DNA from: PFJX01 sp963713085
GTDB lineage: Bacteria > Pseudomonadota > Gammaproteobacteria > Burkholderiales > Thiobacillaceae
Length of the DNA: 64,000 nucleotides
Assembly (NCBI GenBank): GCA_963713085.1
Contig: CAVQKQ010000020.1
Span: 62,001 to 126,000 of the forward strand
Direction: 5' to 3'
In this document: piece by piece, positions 55,371 to 64,000 of the stretch
How the letters are laid out: every line of letters starts with the position of its first letter
How positions within the stretch are numbered: the first letter of the stretch is position 1
The notes under the pieces: model-generated
Told to the model about the DNA's origin: nothing
Databases searched by the model: none
What the model saw: the letters and a program-made list of their open reading frames with translations, nothing else
Translations under genes and position numbers: made by a program

Positions 55371-57515
55371 TCAGTCGACCCGGTTGGTCAGGAACTCGGT
55401 GGCCTTGGCGGCGGGGACAGGGCGGCTGAACAGGAAGCCCTGGTAGGCGTCGCAGCCAAGGGCGGTGATGTAGTCCAGTTGGGCGGAGGTCTCCACGCCC
55501 TCCGCCAATACGTTCAGCCGCAGGCCCTTGGCCATGGCGGTGATGCCGGCGACGATGGAGGTGCCGTTGTCCGGGTTGGAGAGGTCGTGGATGAAGCTGC
55601 GGTCGATCTTGATGGTGTTGACCGGAAGCTTCTTCAGATAGGCCAGGGAAGAGTAGCCGGTGCCGAAGTCGTCGATGGAGATCTCCACGCCCAGATCGGC
55701 CAGCTGGCGCAATTTGCCGACGACCCCGTCCATGTCGCGCATCAAAGTGCTTTCGGTGATCTCGATGTCGATGCCTTCGCCGCTGATGCCATTGGCCTTC
55801 AGAGCCCGGGTGAAGCGTTCGACGAAATTGGGATGCTCGATCTGGCGCGGGGAGAGATTGATGGCCAGGGAGATGCGCGGCATCTCCGACGCCTTCCAGA
55901 GATTGGCCTGGCGGCAGACGGAATTCAGCACCCAGTCGCTGATGGGGGAAATCAGGCCGCATTCCTCGGCGATGGATATGAATTCGTCCGGGAGGACGAC
56001 GCCCCGCTCCGGATGGTTCCAGCGGATCAGGGCCTCCATGCCGCGGATGCGCTGCGATTCGATATCCACCTGGGGCTGGTAGTAGACCTCGAACTCGCCT
56101 TTCTGCAGGGCGCGCCGCATGTCGTTCTCCACCGTGAGCCGCCCGCTCAGGGACTGCTGCAGCTCCGCCGTGAAGAACCGGAAATCGTTCCGGCCGTTGT
56201 CCTTGGCATGGTACATGGCGATGTCGGCATGCTTGACCAGCGTCTCCATGGTTTCCCCGTCATCGGGATAGACCGCGATGCCGATGCTCATTCCGACAAA
56301 GATCTCGTGGTCCTCGATCTGGAAGGGCTGTTTCAGGGATGCCAGGATCTTCTGGGCGATGAAAGCGGCATTGTCGCGGTTGCGGATATGGGGCAGCAGC
56401 AGCATGAACTCGTCGCCGCCGATGCGGGACAGGGTGTCGCCTTCCCGCAGGCTGCCGCGCAGGCGATGGGCCACGCCTTGCAGCAGGTTGTCCCCCACCA
56501 TGTGGCCCAGGGTGTCGTTCACCACCTTGAAGCGGTCCATGTCCATGAACATGACGGCCATGATCTGGCCATAGCGTTTCGCGTGGACGATGGCCTGGCC
56601 CAGGCGATCGTTGAACAGGGCCCGGTTGGGCAGCCCGGTCAGCAGGTCGTGATAGGCCTGGAAGGCGATGGTGGCCTCGGCCTTCTTGCGGTCGGAGATG
56701 TCGCGGACCACGCCATAGGTCCCCACGCATTCCTCCTTGCCCTCCGCTACGGGGCGGAACATGCCCATGGAGGAGAGTTCCACGACCACCAGGTTCTCCG
56801 ACAGGCCGGTCAGCAGGTCGTCCTTGCGCTTCAGGCGCAACTCGAAGTTATGGGTGGCGCGATCGCCGGTGCGGTGTTCGTTCAGGCGATTGCACGCCTG
56901 TTCGGCCTCGCCGGGGGGGACGATATACAGGTAGTCCTTGCCGATGAGCTCGCTGGGCAGGTAGCCCAGGGTGTGCTCGACGCTGTCGTTGAGGTAGGTG
57001 AAGCTGCCGCGCGCGTCCAGGGTGTAGATCACATCGGGGGACGCGTTGACCAGCAGGCGGTGCCATTCCTCCGATTGCTCCAGCTGCCGCAGCATGCGCG
57101 CATTGTCGCGTTCCAGCTGGACCTTGCGCATGGCGTTGCGGATGGTCTTGATGAGCTCCTCCGGCTCGCAGGGTTTGCGCAGGTAATCGTAGGCGCCCAG
57201 ACGCAGGGACAGAATGGCGGAATCGATCTCGGTGTCGCCGCTCATGACGATGATGCGGCATTCCGGCTGGTTCTGGCGGATCAGGGCCATGATCTCATGG
57301 CCGCTGGCATCGGGCAGGTGCAGGTCCAGCAGGACCAGGTCATAACCGCGCTTGTTCAGGTGGGCGAGGGCCTGGGTGCCGGTGACGGCCGTATCGATGT
57401 GGTGTACGTGCTGGGCCAGGAGCAGCCGGGTGCTGTCCAGGTAGCGCGGCTCGTCTTCCACGATGAGCAGGCTGACCAGCGGCGGGCTCATCCCGGGTTC
57501 AACGCCGCCAAACAT
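55371..57515 (-). CDS. Response regulator with PAS, GGDEF and EAL domains
   Basis: The 714-residue cytoplasmic protein has a receiver domain at the N-terminus (LLIVEDEPRYLDST, phospho-acceptor in DLVLLDLHLPDASG, KPCEPEEL). A PAS domain follows (WHRLLVNASPDVIYTLDARG). Next is a GGDEF domain with an intact SRIGGDEFMLLL, and last an EAL domain with GMEALIRWNHPERG and DDFGTGYSSLAYLKKLPVN. Both cyclic-di-GMP synthesis and breakdown sites look intact. The ATG at 57515 has AAAGG upstream. The HDOD kinase upstream on the same strand (85-base gap) is a good candidate partner. Confidence 0.93.
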   Translation of the reverse strand: MFGGVEPGMSPPLVSLLIVEDEPRYLDSTRLLLAQHVHHIDTAVTGTQALAHLNKRGYDLVLLDLHLPDASGHEIMALIRQNQPECRIIVMSGDTEIDSAILSLRLGAYDYLRKPCEPEELIKTIRNAMRKVQLERDNARMLRQLEQSEEWHRLLVNASPDVIYTLDARGSFTYLNDSVEHTLGYLPSELIGKDYLYIVPPGEAEQACNRLNEHRTGDRATHNFELRLKRKDDLLTGLSENLVVVELSSMGMFRPVAEGKEECVGTYGVVRDISDRKKAEATIAFQAYHDLLTGLPNRALFNDRLGQAIVHAKRYGQIMAVMFMDMDRFKVVNDTLGHMVGDNLLQGVAHRLRGSLREGDTLSRIGGDEFMLLLPHIRNRDNAAFIAQKILASLKQPFQIEDHEIFVGMSIGIAVYPDDGETMETLVKHADIAMYHAKDNGRNDFRFFTAELQQSLSGRLTVENDMRRALQKGEFEVYYQPQVDIESQRIRGMEALIRWNHPERGVVLPDEFISIAEECGLISPISDWVLNSVCRQANLWKASEMPRISLAINLSPRQIEHPNFVERFTRALKANGISGEGIDIEITESTLMRDMDGVVGKLRQLADLGVEISIDDFGTGYSSLAYLKKLPVNTIKIDRSFIHDLSNPDNGTSIVAGITAMAKGLRLNVLAEGVETSAQLDYITALGCDAYQGFLFSRPVPAAKATEFLTNRVD

Positions 57516-57599
57516 CGCTGGCCTTTGGTGTCATCGTCCGTCCTGGCTGTCTTGTCTATCAAGTAAATTGTGACTTTAGATCACACTGGAAGAAACGGG

Positions 57600-59597
57600 T
57601 CAAGACTGGGGCAAAGTAACCAGGAATGTGGTTCCGGTCATGCCGCTCTTGAACGAGATCACGCCTCTCAGGGATTCGGTCAGGGTCTTGACGATTGACA
57701 ACCCCAAGCCGGCATGGCCGCCGCCCTTGTCTGTTTCCACGGGATCGAACAGCTGTATCGCCCGTTCCGGCGGGATGCCGGGGCCGGAATCGGCCACCAG
57801 GATCTCGACGAAATGCTCGTGGCGGTGGTTGGCCAGAGCCGCGGTCTCGATGCGGACCAAGCCTCCGTGAGGCGTGGCCTCCATGGCGTTCAACAGAAGG
57901 TTCAGGACGATCTGCTTGAGCTTGTCCCGGTCGCAGGACAGGCGCGGCAGGCCCTCGGTCAGTTGGGTCTGGACCTGCAGGCCCTTGGTGTTCCAGGTGG
58001 GCGCGGTGACCTTGACCAGATCGGCGATCAGGTTATTGACGTCGGTCAGTACGCCGGCTTCGCCTCCCTCCGTTTCGTCATGGGAGAGGTTGCGAATGAT
58101 GCGGAATATGCGGTCGAGCTCTTCGTAAATGATGCGCAGCTCGTCGGAAATGGGGGCGTTGTCTCCCAGCTTGACCTTGAGGATTGCCAGGTAGTTCTTG
58201 ATGATGCCCAGGGGGTTGTTGATCTCATGGGCGGCCCGGCGCACCCGTGACGGCAGGCCGTCCACCGACACCGCCTGGTCGGATTCGGCCTGATTGGCGC
58301 CCTGCGCCGGAACGCGGCCGGCAATTTCCCCCAGGCGGGCGTAATGTCCGGCGTTGGCGGCAACCTCGGTCAGTACTTCCTTGTCGCCGCAAATCAGCAG
58401 AACGCCGCGCTGTTCGCCTTCGCCCACCGGAATGGCCGCCAGGCCGTCGGCATCCGCCTGGCGAATGATCTGCAGGTCCAGGACGCTGGCACCGGCATCG
58501 TCATACATGACCACAACGCAAGTGCGTGTGAACAAGGCATGGACCGCGGCGGTGCCGCTGCCTTCCACACGGATGCTGATGGGCGGGGCGCCGCGCTCCC
58601 CGATGGGCACGGCCTCCAGGGTGCTGGTGTGCTTGTTGAGGCGCAGGTAGATCGGGTCGAACAATCCATCCTGGCTGGCCAGGGAGTCGGCCAAGGCGGC
58701 GATGGAGGCTTCCTCGCCCTCACCGGCATTTCCCGCGGCGATTTCCAGGCGGCCGAAGCGCATGAGTTCTGAGGCCATGTCTCCGGAGCGGGAAGCACCG
58801 TGCTGCGACAGGATGGTCTCCACAGCTTTGTTGGTATGTTGCAACATGGCTCTTATTTCTTCTTGATCAATCGGCTGTGACAAGATTACCGCATCATGAG
58901 CGGTTGCGATTGAATCATCCGCTGTCCTGGTCAAACGGTGTGCCGCGATGGCATGGCGTACCAGGGGCGCGGCATCGCGCAGGCGTTCTACCGGCTCGTC
59001 CAGGTATCGCACCACATCGGGCAGGAAGGTCCTGAGAGGCAGGCGCTCGAGCAGGGCGATGCAGTCCCGCCGGGCTGCCTCGGGCGTTCCCGCGCCGCGG
59101 GCGAATCGGGGCAGTTGAGTCATCAGGCCGGCCACCCAGGCCTCGTCGAGCCCCGGGTATCCCGCCTTCTCCGCCAGGAAACGGCTCATGTGGGCGGCTG
59201 CCAGGGCATGGCCCCAGTCCTCGTCAGGGTGGCCGCCGGCCATGGCCGGATTGGCCAACTGGGCGATGGCTGACGCGATGACCAGTTGCTTGGTGGCGCC
59301 GGTGTTGAGGATTGTAAGGACTTCATCCAGCTTCAGTTCCGCCAGCAGGGCTCCCTGATAATGATTTCCGACCAGTTGAAGCATATGGACGGTCATGGCG
59401 GGGTCCAGCAGCAGCAAACCCTGAAGCGGATCATCCAGCGCCTCCATGCCGCCAAGGGATGCCAGCAGTCGTGCTAATACGCCGGGATGGCTGGCAAAAC
59501 CGATGATGGCCGATGAAGGCGTCGGATGGGATGGGGAGGGTGGAGCGTTTGCCACGTCAGGGCACAGTATTCTCTCTAGGGCATCTTCCTCAAGCAA
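57600..59597 (-). CDS. HDOD-domain sensor histidine kinase
   Basis: This 665-residue protein starts with a TTG at 59597 (start uncertain). The N-terminal part (about 40-250) has an HDOD-like pattern with LLLLDPAMTVHMLQLVGNHY and AWVAGLMTQLPRFA. A middle region (about 290-420) may be a GAF-like sensor. The C-terminal kinase shows the H-box AAHEINNPLGIIKNYL, the N-box LNLLLNAMEATPHGG, G1 DSGPGIPPE and GHAGLGLSIVKTL. It has no membrane segment. It lies directly before a response regulator gene. Such HDOD-kinase fusions are known but little studied. Confidence 0.85.
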   Translation of the reverse strand: MLEEDALERILCPDVANAPPSPSHPTPSSAIIGFASHPGVLARLLASLGGMEALDDPLQGLLLLDPAMTVHMLQLVGNHYQGALLAELKLDEVLTILNTGATKQLVIASAIAQLANPAMAGGHPDEDWGHALAAAHMSRFLAEKAGYPGLDEAWVAGLMTQLPRFARGAGTPEAARRDCIALLERLPLRTFLPDVVRYLDEPVERLRDAAPLVRHAIAAHRLTRTADDSIATAHDAVILSQPIDQEEIRAMLQHTNKAVETILSQHGASRSGDMASELMRFGRLEIAAGNAGEGEEASIAALADSLASQDGLFDPIYLRLNKHTSTLEAVPIGERGAPPISIRVEGSGTAAVHALFTRTCVVVMYDDAGASVLDLQIIRQADADGLAAIPVGEGEQRGVLLICGDKEVLTEVAANAGHYARLGEIAGRVPAQGANQAESDQAVSVDGLPSRVRRAAHEINNPLGIIKNYLAILKVKLGDNAPISDELRIIYEELDRIFRIIRNLSHDETEGGEAGVLTDVNNLIADLVKVTAPTWNTKGLQVQTQLTEGLPRLSCDRDKLKQIVLNLLLNAMEATPHGGLVRIETAALANHRHEHFVEILVADSGPGIPPERAIQLFDPVETDKGGGHAGLGLSIVKTLTESLRGVISFKSGMTGTTFLVTLPQS

Positions 59598-59746
59598 TCC
59601 TTATGCCATTGGTAATGGTTGCCCTGCCTATCAGCATGGACAGTCCCTAAACAAGGGAGGAAGCAGAGGAATGTAAAAAAAACCGACAACCACTGGTGTC
59701 CTTAACCGGCGGCAATGCCGTTATTCCGTGGGATGAGGCCTGGCGG

Positions 59747-60256
59747 CTATGCATCCTTCGCCTTTCGATCCCGCAATAACCGGAATAGTGCCCGACTGGA
59801 CTTGGGCGGCTTGCCCTCCGCGGCTTCCTTGCGGGCATTGCGGATAAGTTGACGCATCTGCTGAACATCCGCATCCGGATGATGGCTGATCCATTCCGAG
59901 AGGTCCTCGTCCCGCTCGATCAACCGGGTACGCCAGCGCTCCAAGGCGTGGAACTCGGCCTTGGCCGCATCGGACTCTCCGCGGATGGCGGCCAGTCCCT
60001 CGGCGATGCCTTCCGCATCCACATCCCGCATCAGTTTGCCGATGTACTGCATCTGGCGCCGGATGGCGCCGTGGCTGGTGATGCGCTGGGCTTCCAGCAG
60101 GGCGTCCAGGAGAGGCTCCGGCAGGTTGAACTTTTCCAATCGCTCCTTGGAGAGTTTCACGAGAGCCGCCCCCATGTCCTGCAGGGCGGTCATTTCCTTC
60201 TTGCGCCGGGTCTTGCTGGGGCCGAGGTCGTCGGTGGCGAAATCCTCATCTTCCAT
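59747..60256 (-). CDS. yjgA: Ribosome-associated protein YjgA (DarP)
   Basis: The 169-residue protein starts MEDEDFATDDLGPSKTRRKK at the ATG at 60256. It has the DUF615 pattern with LSKERLEKFNLPEPLLDALL, ITSHGAIRRQMQYIGKLMR and HHPDADVQQMRQLIRNARKE. Its E. coli homologue binds the large ribosomal subunit late in assembly. The gene is divergent from pmbA across 67 bases, as in many proteobacteria. Confidence 0.92.
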   Translation of the reverse strand: MEDEDFATDDLGPSKTRRKKEMTALQDMGAALVKLSKERLEKFNLPEPLLDALLEAQRITSHGAIRRQMQYIGKLMRDVDAEGIAEGLAAIRGESDAAKAEFHALERWRTRLIERDEDLSEWISHHPDADVQQMRQLIRNARKEAAEGKPPKSSRALFRLLRDRKAKDA

Positions 60257-60323
60257 GGAGGGCGGGGCTAGTTGGGGAGGGATTGGTATCATAACGGCTC
60301 CGTTCTCCCGACCAGGCATTCGC

Positions 60324-61679
60324 GTGTCCCATCCGTCAGCATCCACCTCCCCCTTCAGTTTTACCCAAGCATACCTGAGCGATCTGACGGCCCGGGTCCT
60401 CGACCTGGCTCGTTCCGGCGGCGCAAGCGCTGCGGAAACCGAGGTCTCCGAAGGCAGCGGGCTTACCTTGGCGGTACGCCACGGCGAGATCGAAACCATC
60501 GAACACAACCGGGACAAGGGCATCGGCGTGACGGTGTATCTGGGCCAGCGCCGGGGCCACGCCGCCAGCTCCGATTTTTCCCCGGAAGCCTTGTCCAGAA
60601 GTGTGGAAAAGGCCTTGAGCATCGCCCGCTATACCGCCGAAGACGATTGCGCGGGCCTGGCCGAGCCGGATCTCCTGGCCAGGGATATTCCCGATCTGGA
60701 CCTGTACCACCCCTGGGAAGTCAGCGTGGACCAGGCCATGGAACTGGCGCGGGCCTGCGAGGCGGCCGCCCTGGCCGTGGACAGGCGCATCACAAACTCG
60801 GAAGGAGGCTCCCTGAGCAGCCAGTCCTCCCAGTTCATCTACGCCAACAGCCTGGGCTTTTCCGGCGGCTACGCCACCAGTCGGCAAAGCCTGTCCTGTG
60901 CGGTGATCGCGGAAGAGAACGAGGCCATGCAGCGTGACTACTGGTACACCACGGCCCGGGCCGCCGCTGACCTGGACAGCCCGGAACGGGTGGGGAGACG
61001 GGCCGGGGAGCGCACGGTGCGGCGTCTGAACGGCCGCAAGCTGTCAACGCGCCAGTGCCCGGTGCTGTTCGAGGCACCCATCGCCACCGGCCTTATCGCC
61101 AGCTTCGTTTCCGCCATCTCCGGCGGCCATCTCTATCGTAAATCCTCGTTTCTGCTGGACAGCCTGGGCAGCCAGGTGTTTCCGCCCTTCTTACAGTTGC
61201 AGGAACGGCCCTTCCTGGCCCGGGGCCTGGCTTCGGCACCCTTCGACTCGGAAGGCGTGGCGGCCCGGGACCGGGATGTGGTGCGGGATGGCGTGGTGCA
61301 AGGCTATTTTCTCGGCACCTACAGTGCCCGCAAGCTGGGCATGCGGAGCACCGGCAACGCCGGCGGCAACCACAACCTGATCGTGCCTTCCACCGGCGAG
61401 GACTTCGCCGGACTGCTGGCCCGGATGGGGACCGGGCTTCTGGTAACGGAATTACTGGGCCACGGCCTCAACATGGTGACCGGCGACTATTCCCGGGGCG
61501 CCGCCGGCTTCTGGGTGGAGAACGGCGCCATCGCCTACCCGGTTGAGGAGATCACCGTGGCGGGCAACCTGCGCGACATGTTCAAGGCCATCATCGCGGT
61601 CGGGTCGGATATCGAGACGCGGGGATCGCGTCAGGTGGGCTCCATCCTCATCGACAACATGACCGTGGCGGGTGAGTGA
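60324..61679 (+). CDS. pmbA: PmbA/TldE metalloprotease subunit
   Basis: Starting with GTG at 60324, the protein has 451 residues, the usual PmbA length. Family motifs include AAETEVSEGSGLTLAVRHGE, GIGVTVYLGQRRGHA, VLFEAPIATGLIASFVSAIS, TGNAGGNHNLIVPS and TELLGHGLNMVTGDYSRGAA. PmbA (TldE) works with TldD as a protease that matures modified peptides such as microcin B17 and degrades CcdA antitoxin. It lacks the zinc site carried by TldD. It is divergent from yjgA and is followed by TRAP genes. Confidence 0.93.
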   Translation: MSHPSASTSPFSFTQAYLSDLTARVLDLARSGGASAAETEVSEGSGLTLAVRHGEIETIEHNRDKGIGVTVYLGQRRGHAASSDFSPEALSRSVEKALSIARYTAEDDCAGLAEPDLLARDIPDLDLYHPWEVSVDQAMELARACEAAALAVDRRITNSEGGSLSSQSSQFIYANSLGFSGGYATSRQSLSCAVIAEENEAMQRDYWYTTARAAADLDSPERVGRRAGERTVRRLNGRKLSTRQCPVLFEAPIATGLIASFVSAISGGHLYRKSSFLLDSLGSQVFPPFLQLQERPFLARGLASAPFDSEGVAARDRDVVRDGVVQGYFLGTYSARKLGMRSTGNAGGNHNLIVPSTGEDFAGLLARMGTGLLVTELLGHGLNMVTGDYSRGAAGFWVENGAIAYPVEEITVAGNLRDMFKAIIAVGSDIETRGSRQVGSILIDNMTVAGE

Positions 61680-61724
61680 TCCCGCGCCTCGGTCGACTGT
61701 CGCGCCTCGCCTAGACTGTCCGCG

Positions 61725-62264
61725 ATGAAGGCGCTCCTCGCCCTGTCCCGGGCCATCGATGGCGTCAACGAGGCAATCGGCCGAGCGGCTGCCTGGCTGG
61801 TGCTGGTCGCGACCCTGATTTCCGCAGGCAACGCCATCATGCGCTACGGCTTCAGCATCAGTTCCAACGCCTGGCTGGAAATCCAGTGGTACCTGTTCGG
61901 GCTGATCTTCCTGCTGGGGGCCGGCTACACCCTCAAGCACAACGGCCATGTCCGAATCGACGTGATCTACGGCCGTTTTTCGCCCCGCACCCAGGCCTGG
62001 GTGGATCTGCTGGGCGGGCTGCTGTTCCTGCTGCCCATGAGCGGGCTCATCGCCTGGCTGGGATGGGGGTTTTTTACCGCGTCGTTCGCGGTGGGCGAGA
62101 CCTCGCCGGACGCGGGGGGGCTCCTGCGCTGGCCCATCAAGTTAGTGGTGCCGCTGGGATTCGCTTTGTTGTTCCTGCAGGGGATCTCGGAAGTCATCAA
62201 GCGCGTGGCGTTTCTGAAAGGGCTGCTGCGTCTCGAGCATGAGGAACCCGAGGAAGTGCGGTGA
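61725..62264 (+). CDS. dctQ: TRAP transporter small permease (DctQ)
   Basis: The 179-residue inner-membrane protein has four hydrophobic segments and the DctQ features NAIMRYGFSISSNAWLEIQW, GAGYTLKHNGHVRIDVIYGR and GGLLFLLPMSGLIAWLGW. It pairs with the dctM gene that starts on the last base of its stop codon. No solute-binding protein gene is adjacent in the window, unlike the dctPQM set at 16.5-19.5 kb. The two DctQ proteins differ clearly in sequence. Confidence 0.9.
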   Translation: MKALLALSRAIDGVNEAIGRAAAWLVLVATLISAGNAIMRYGFSISSNAWLEIQWYLFGLIFLLGAGYTLKHNGHVRIDVIYGRFSPRTQAWVDLLGGLLFLLPMSGLIAWLGWGFFTASFAVGETSPDAGGLLRWPIKLVVPLGFALLFLQGISEVIKRVAFLKGLLRLEHEEPEEVR

Positions 62265-63661
62265 TGTTCGAACTCATGGCCCCCCTGATGTTCCTCGGCC
62301 TGGTGTGCATCCTGCTGCTGGGTTACCCGGTGGCCTTTTCCCTGGCCGCCAACGGCCTGCTGTTCGGCCTGGTGGGAATGGCGTCCGGCTTCTTCGATTT
62401 CGCGCAACTCCAGGCCTTGCCTGAGCGGGTGTTCGGCATCATGTCCAACGCCACCCTGCTGGCGATCCCCTTCTTCACCTTCATGGGCCTGATCCTGGAA
62501 CGCAGCGGCATGGCGGAGGAACTGCTGGACAGCATGGGCCAGTTGTTCGGCCCGATCCGGGGCGGGCTGGCCTATGCGGTGATCTTCGTGGGGGCCCTGC
62601 TGGCCGCCGCCACCGGCGTGGTGGCGGCCTCCGTCATCGCCATGGGCCTCATCTCTCTGCCCATCATGTTGCGTTACGGCTATGACCGGCGCCTCGCCGC
62701 CGGCGTCATCGCCGCTTCCGGCACCCTGGCCCAGATCATTCCCCCATCCCTGGTATTGATCGTCATGGCCGACCAGTTGGGCGCTTCGGTGGGGGCCTTG
62801 TATCGCGGCGCCGTGGTCCCGAGCCTGGCCCTCACGGCGTTGTATGTAGGTTTCATCCTGCTGGTGACCCTGGTCAAGCCGGCCGCCGCGCCCGCGCTGC
62901 CGCCCCAGGCCCGCAGCCGGCGGGGTGCCGCGCTGTGGGGGAAGGCGCTGATCACCATCGCGCCGCCCCTGGTCCTGATCTTCCTGGTGCTGGGCACCAT
63001 CTTCCTGGGGATCGCCACGCCCACGGAAGGCGGCGCCATGGGGGCCAGTGGCGCCCTGGTCCTGGCGTTGATGAAGCGGCGGCTGAGCCTCGGCCTGTTG
63101 AGGCAGGCGATGGACTCCACCGCGCGGCTCACCAGTTTCGTGATCTTCATCCTGATCGGTTCCACCGTGTTTTCCCTGGTGTTCCGCCTCCTGGACGGGG
63201 ACCTCTGGGTGGAAGGCCTGCTCACCGGCCTGCCGGGTGGCGCCCTGGGCTTCCTGATCGTCGTGAACCTGCTGGTCTTCTTTCTGGCGTTCTTTCTGGA
63301 TTTCTTCGAGATCGCCTTCATCATCATTCCCTTGGTTGCCCCCGTTGCCAGCAAGCTGGGAATCGATCTGGTCTGGTTCGGCGTGCTGCTCAGCATCAAC
63401 ATGCAGACCTCGTTCATGCATCCGCCGTTCGGCTTCGCCCTGTTTTATCTGCGCAGCGTCGCGCCCAAAGAGGTGCGCACCGGCGACATCTACCGTGGTG
63501 CCGTTCCCTTCGTGCTGATTCAACTGGCCATGGTGGCGGCGGTGGTGGCCTTCCCGAACCTGGTGCTGACCGATCAGGTGACCCTTGATCAAGGCAATGT
63601 GGAAATCCATTTGGAGGACAACGGAGCCGGGTATTTCGCCCCGCCGGAATCTCCTCAATGA
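62264..63661 (+). CDS. dctM: TRAP transporter large permease (DctM)
   Basis: This 465-residue protein has about twelve hydrophobic segments and the DctM pattern: YPVAFSLAANGLLFGLVG, IPFFTFMGLILERSGMAEEL, LLAAATGVVAASVIAMG and IATPTEGGAMGASGALVLA. It forms the transport channel with the DctQ encoded just before it (TGATG overlap). The middle loop and C-terminal tail are longer than in the first DctM, which fits the group of larger TRAP permeases. The substrate is unknown. Confidence 0.92.
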   Translation: MFELMAPLMFLGLVCILLLGYPVAFSLAANGLLFGLVGMASGFFDFAQLQALPERVFGIMSNATLLAIPFFTFMGLILERSGMAEELLDSMGQLFGPIRGGLAYAVIFVGALLAAATGVVAASVIAMGLISLPIMLRYGYDRRLAAGVIAASGTLAQIIPPSLVLIVMADQLGASVGALYRGAVVPSLALTALYVGFILLVTLVKPAAAPALPPQARSRRGAALWGKALITIAPPLVLIFLVLGTIFLGIATPTEGGAMGASGALVLALMKRRLSLGLLRQAMDSTARLTSFVIFILIGSTVFSLVFRLLDGDLWVEGLLTGLPGGALGFLIVVNLLVFFLAFFLDFFEIAFIIIPLVAPVASKLGIDLVWFGVLLSINMQTSFMHPPFGFALFYLRSVAPKEVRTGDIYRGAVPFVLIQLAMVAAVVAFPNLVLTDQVTLDQGNVEIHLEDNGAGYFAPPESPQ

Positions 63662-63740
63662 CGGCAGATTCAAGTTTTCTCGTGTGCCGTCGATAAGTTA
63701 CACTGCAATCAAGACCTTATCTTCAAATTGGGAGCAAGCA

Positions 63741-64000
63741 TGAAACATCTCACTTTCATTACCCTGGCCGGCACACTGTTATTGACCGGCTGTGCCACCC
63801 GCGAATATGTCCATGAGTACGTGGATGCCCAGATGAAACCGGTGTCCGGCCACGTGGATGCCGTCGACGGTCGTGTCGGTGGGGCCGAGGCTGCCATCAA
63901 ATCCAATGCGGCCGCGGTGTCCGGCCTGCAGTCCGGCCTGAAGGAGCAAGGTGACCGGATCGCCAAGAATGCCGGTGATATCTCCCAGGTTTCCCAGACG
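63741..64000 (+). CDS. Lipoprotein, N-terminal part (runs off the window)
   Basis: Only the first 86 codons are present. The protein begins MKHLTFITLAGTLLLTGCAT, a lipoprotein signal with the lipobox cysteine at position 18, and the start has GGGAG upstream. The mature part is a predicted long helix or coiled coil with repeated Ala/Gly/Asp-rich turns (VDAQMKPVSGHVDAVDGRVG). Such helices precede OmpA-type peptidoglycan-binding domains in some lipoproteins, but the C-terminal part is outside the window. Confidence 0.75.

Overview
The window looks like chromosomal DNA of a GC-rich Gram-negative proteobacterium, most likely a betaproteobacterium. The support is gene content and order: nadE next to glnB, tesA divergent from ybbA-ybbP, pmbA divergent from yjgA, PilU, an acrAB-type RND operon with a divergent acrR, two TRAP dicarboxylate-type transporter sets, a secreted multihaem cytochrome c and c-di-GMP enzymes. 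No rRNA, tRNA, CRISPR array, transposase or phage gene was recognised.

Layout. 1-9.1 kb is housekeeping: the 5' part of a gamma-glutamyltransferase gene, a repeat-filled intergenic stretch, glnB, nadE, hrpA (carrying two repeat-derived inserts and a one-base frameshift), a secreted protein of unknown function and a degenerate HD-GYP protein. 9.3-15.0 kb holds a nine-haem cytochrome with three Ig-like repeats, divergent from a three-gene set: DUF6502-like (frameshifted at a G run), DUF5666-like low-complexity protein and a putative outer-membrane protein. 15.0-24.7 kb holds a CbiM-like permease, a HAD phosphatase, dctPQM, pilU, ybbP-ybbA and tesA. 24.7-26.7 kb is a secreted alpha/beta hydrolase-like protein.

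26.7-36.3 kb is the most interesting part. It is a compact putative lanthipeptide cluster: a small precursor-like gene, a three-domain LanL/LanKC-type synthetase with zinc ligands in its cyclase domain, a PhyH-type dioxygenase, a protein resembling the large subunit of N,N-dimethylformamidase and a TauD-type dioxygenase. These five are in tight tandem on the minus strand. A sulfotransferase-like gene lies upstream on the same strand and a cytochrome P450 is divergent from it. Together they suggest a heavily tailored ribosomal peptide of unknown structure.

36.4-45.2 kb is a second unexplained block. It contains an unknown protein followed by a soluble VirD4/TraG-like ATPase with no conjugation genes. 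Convergent to these is a six-gene minus-strand operon: a soluble FtsH-like AAA+ M41 protease, a YbjN-like protein, a GNAT-like protein, a 586-residue protein with a C-terminal membrane hairpin, a class II glutamine amidotransferase and a 71-residue protein.

45.4-55.3 kb is envelope maintenance and efflux: a Deg-family periplasmic protease, an RND pump operon (adaptor, pump, outer-membrane factor) with an AcrR-type regulator and a recognisable operator, and an Atm1-type ABC exporter. 55.3-64 kb is signalling and transport: a REC-PAS-GGDEF-EAL protein, an HDOD histidine kinase, yjgA, pmbA, a TRAP dctQM pair without a dctP gene, and the start of a lipoprotein gene.

Start sites were chosen from Shine-Dalgarno sequences, family starts and signal peptides. 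Family assignments come from motifs read by eye, with no database search.
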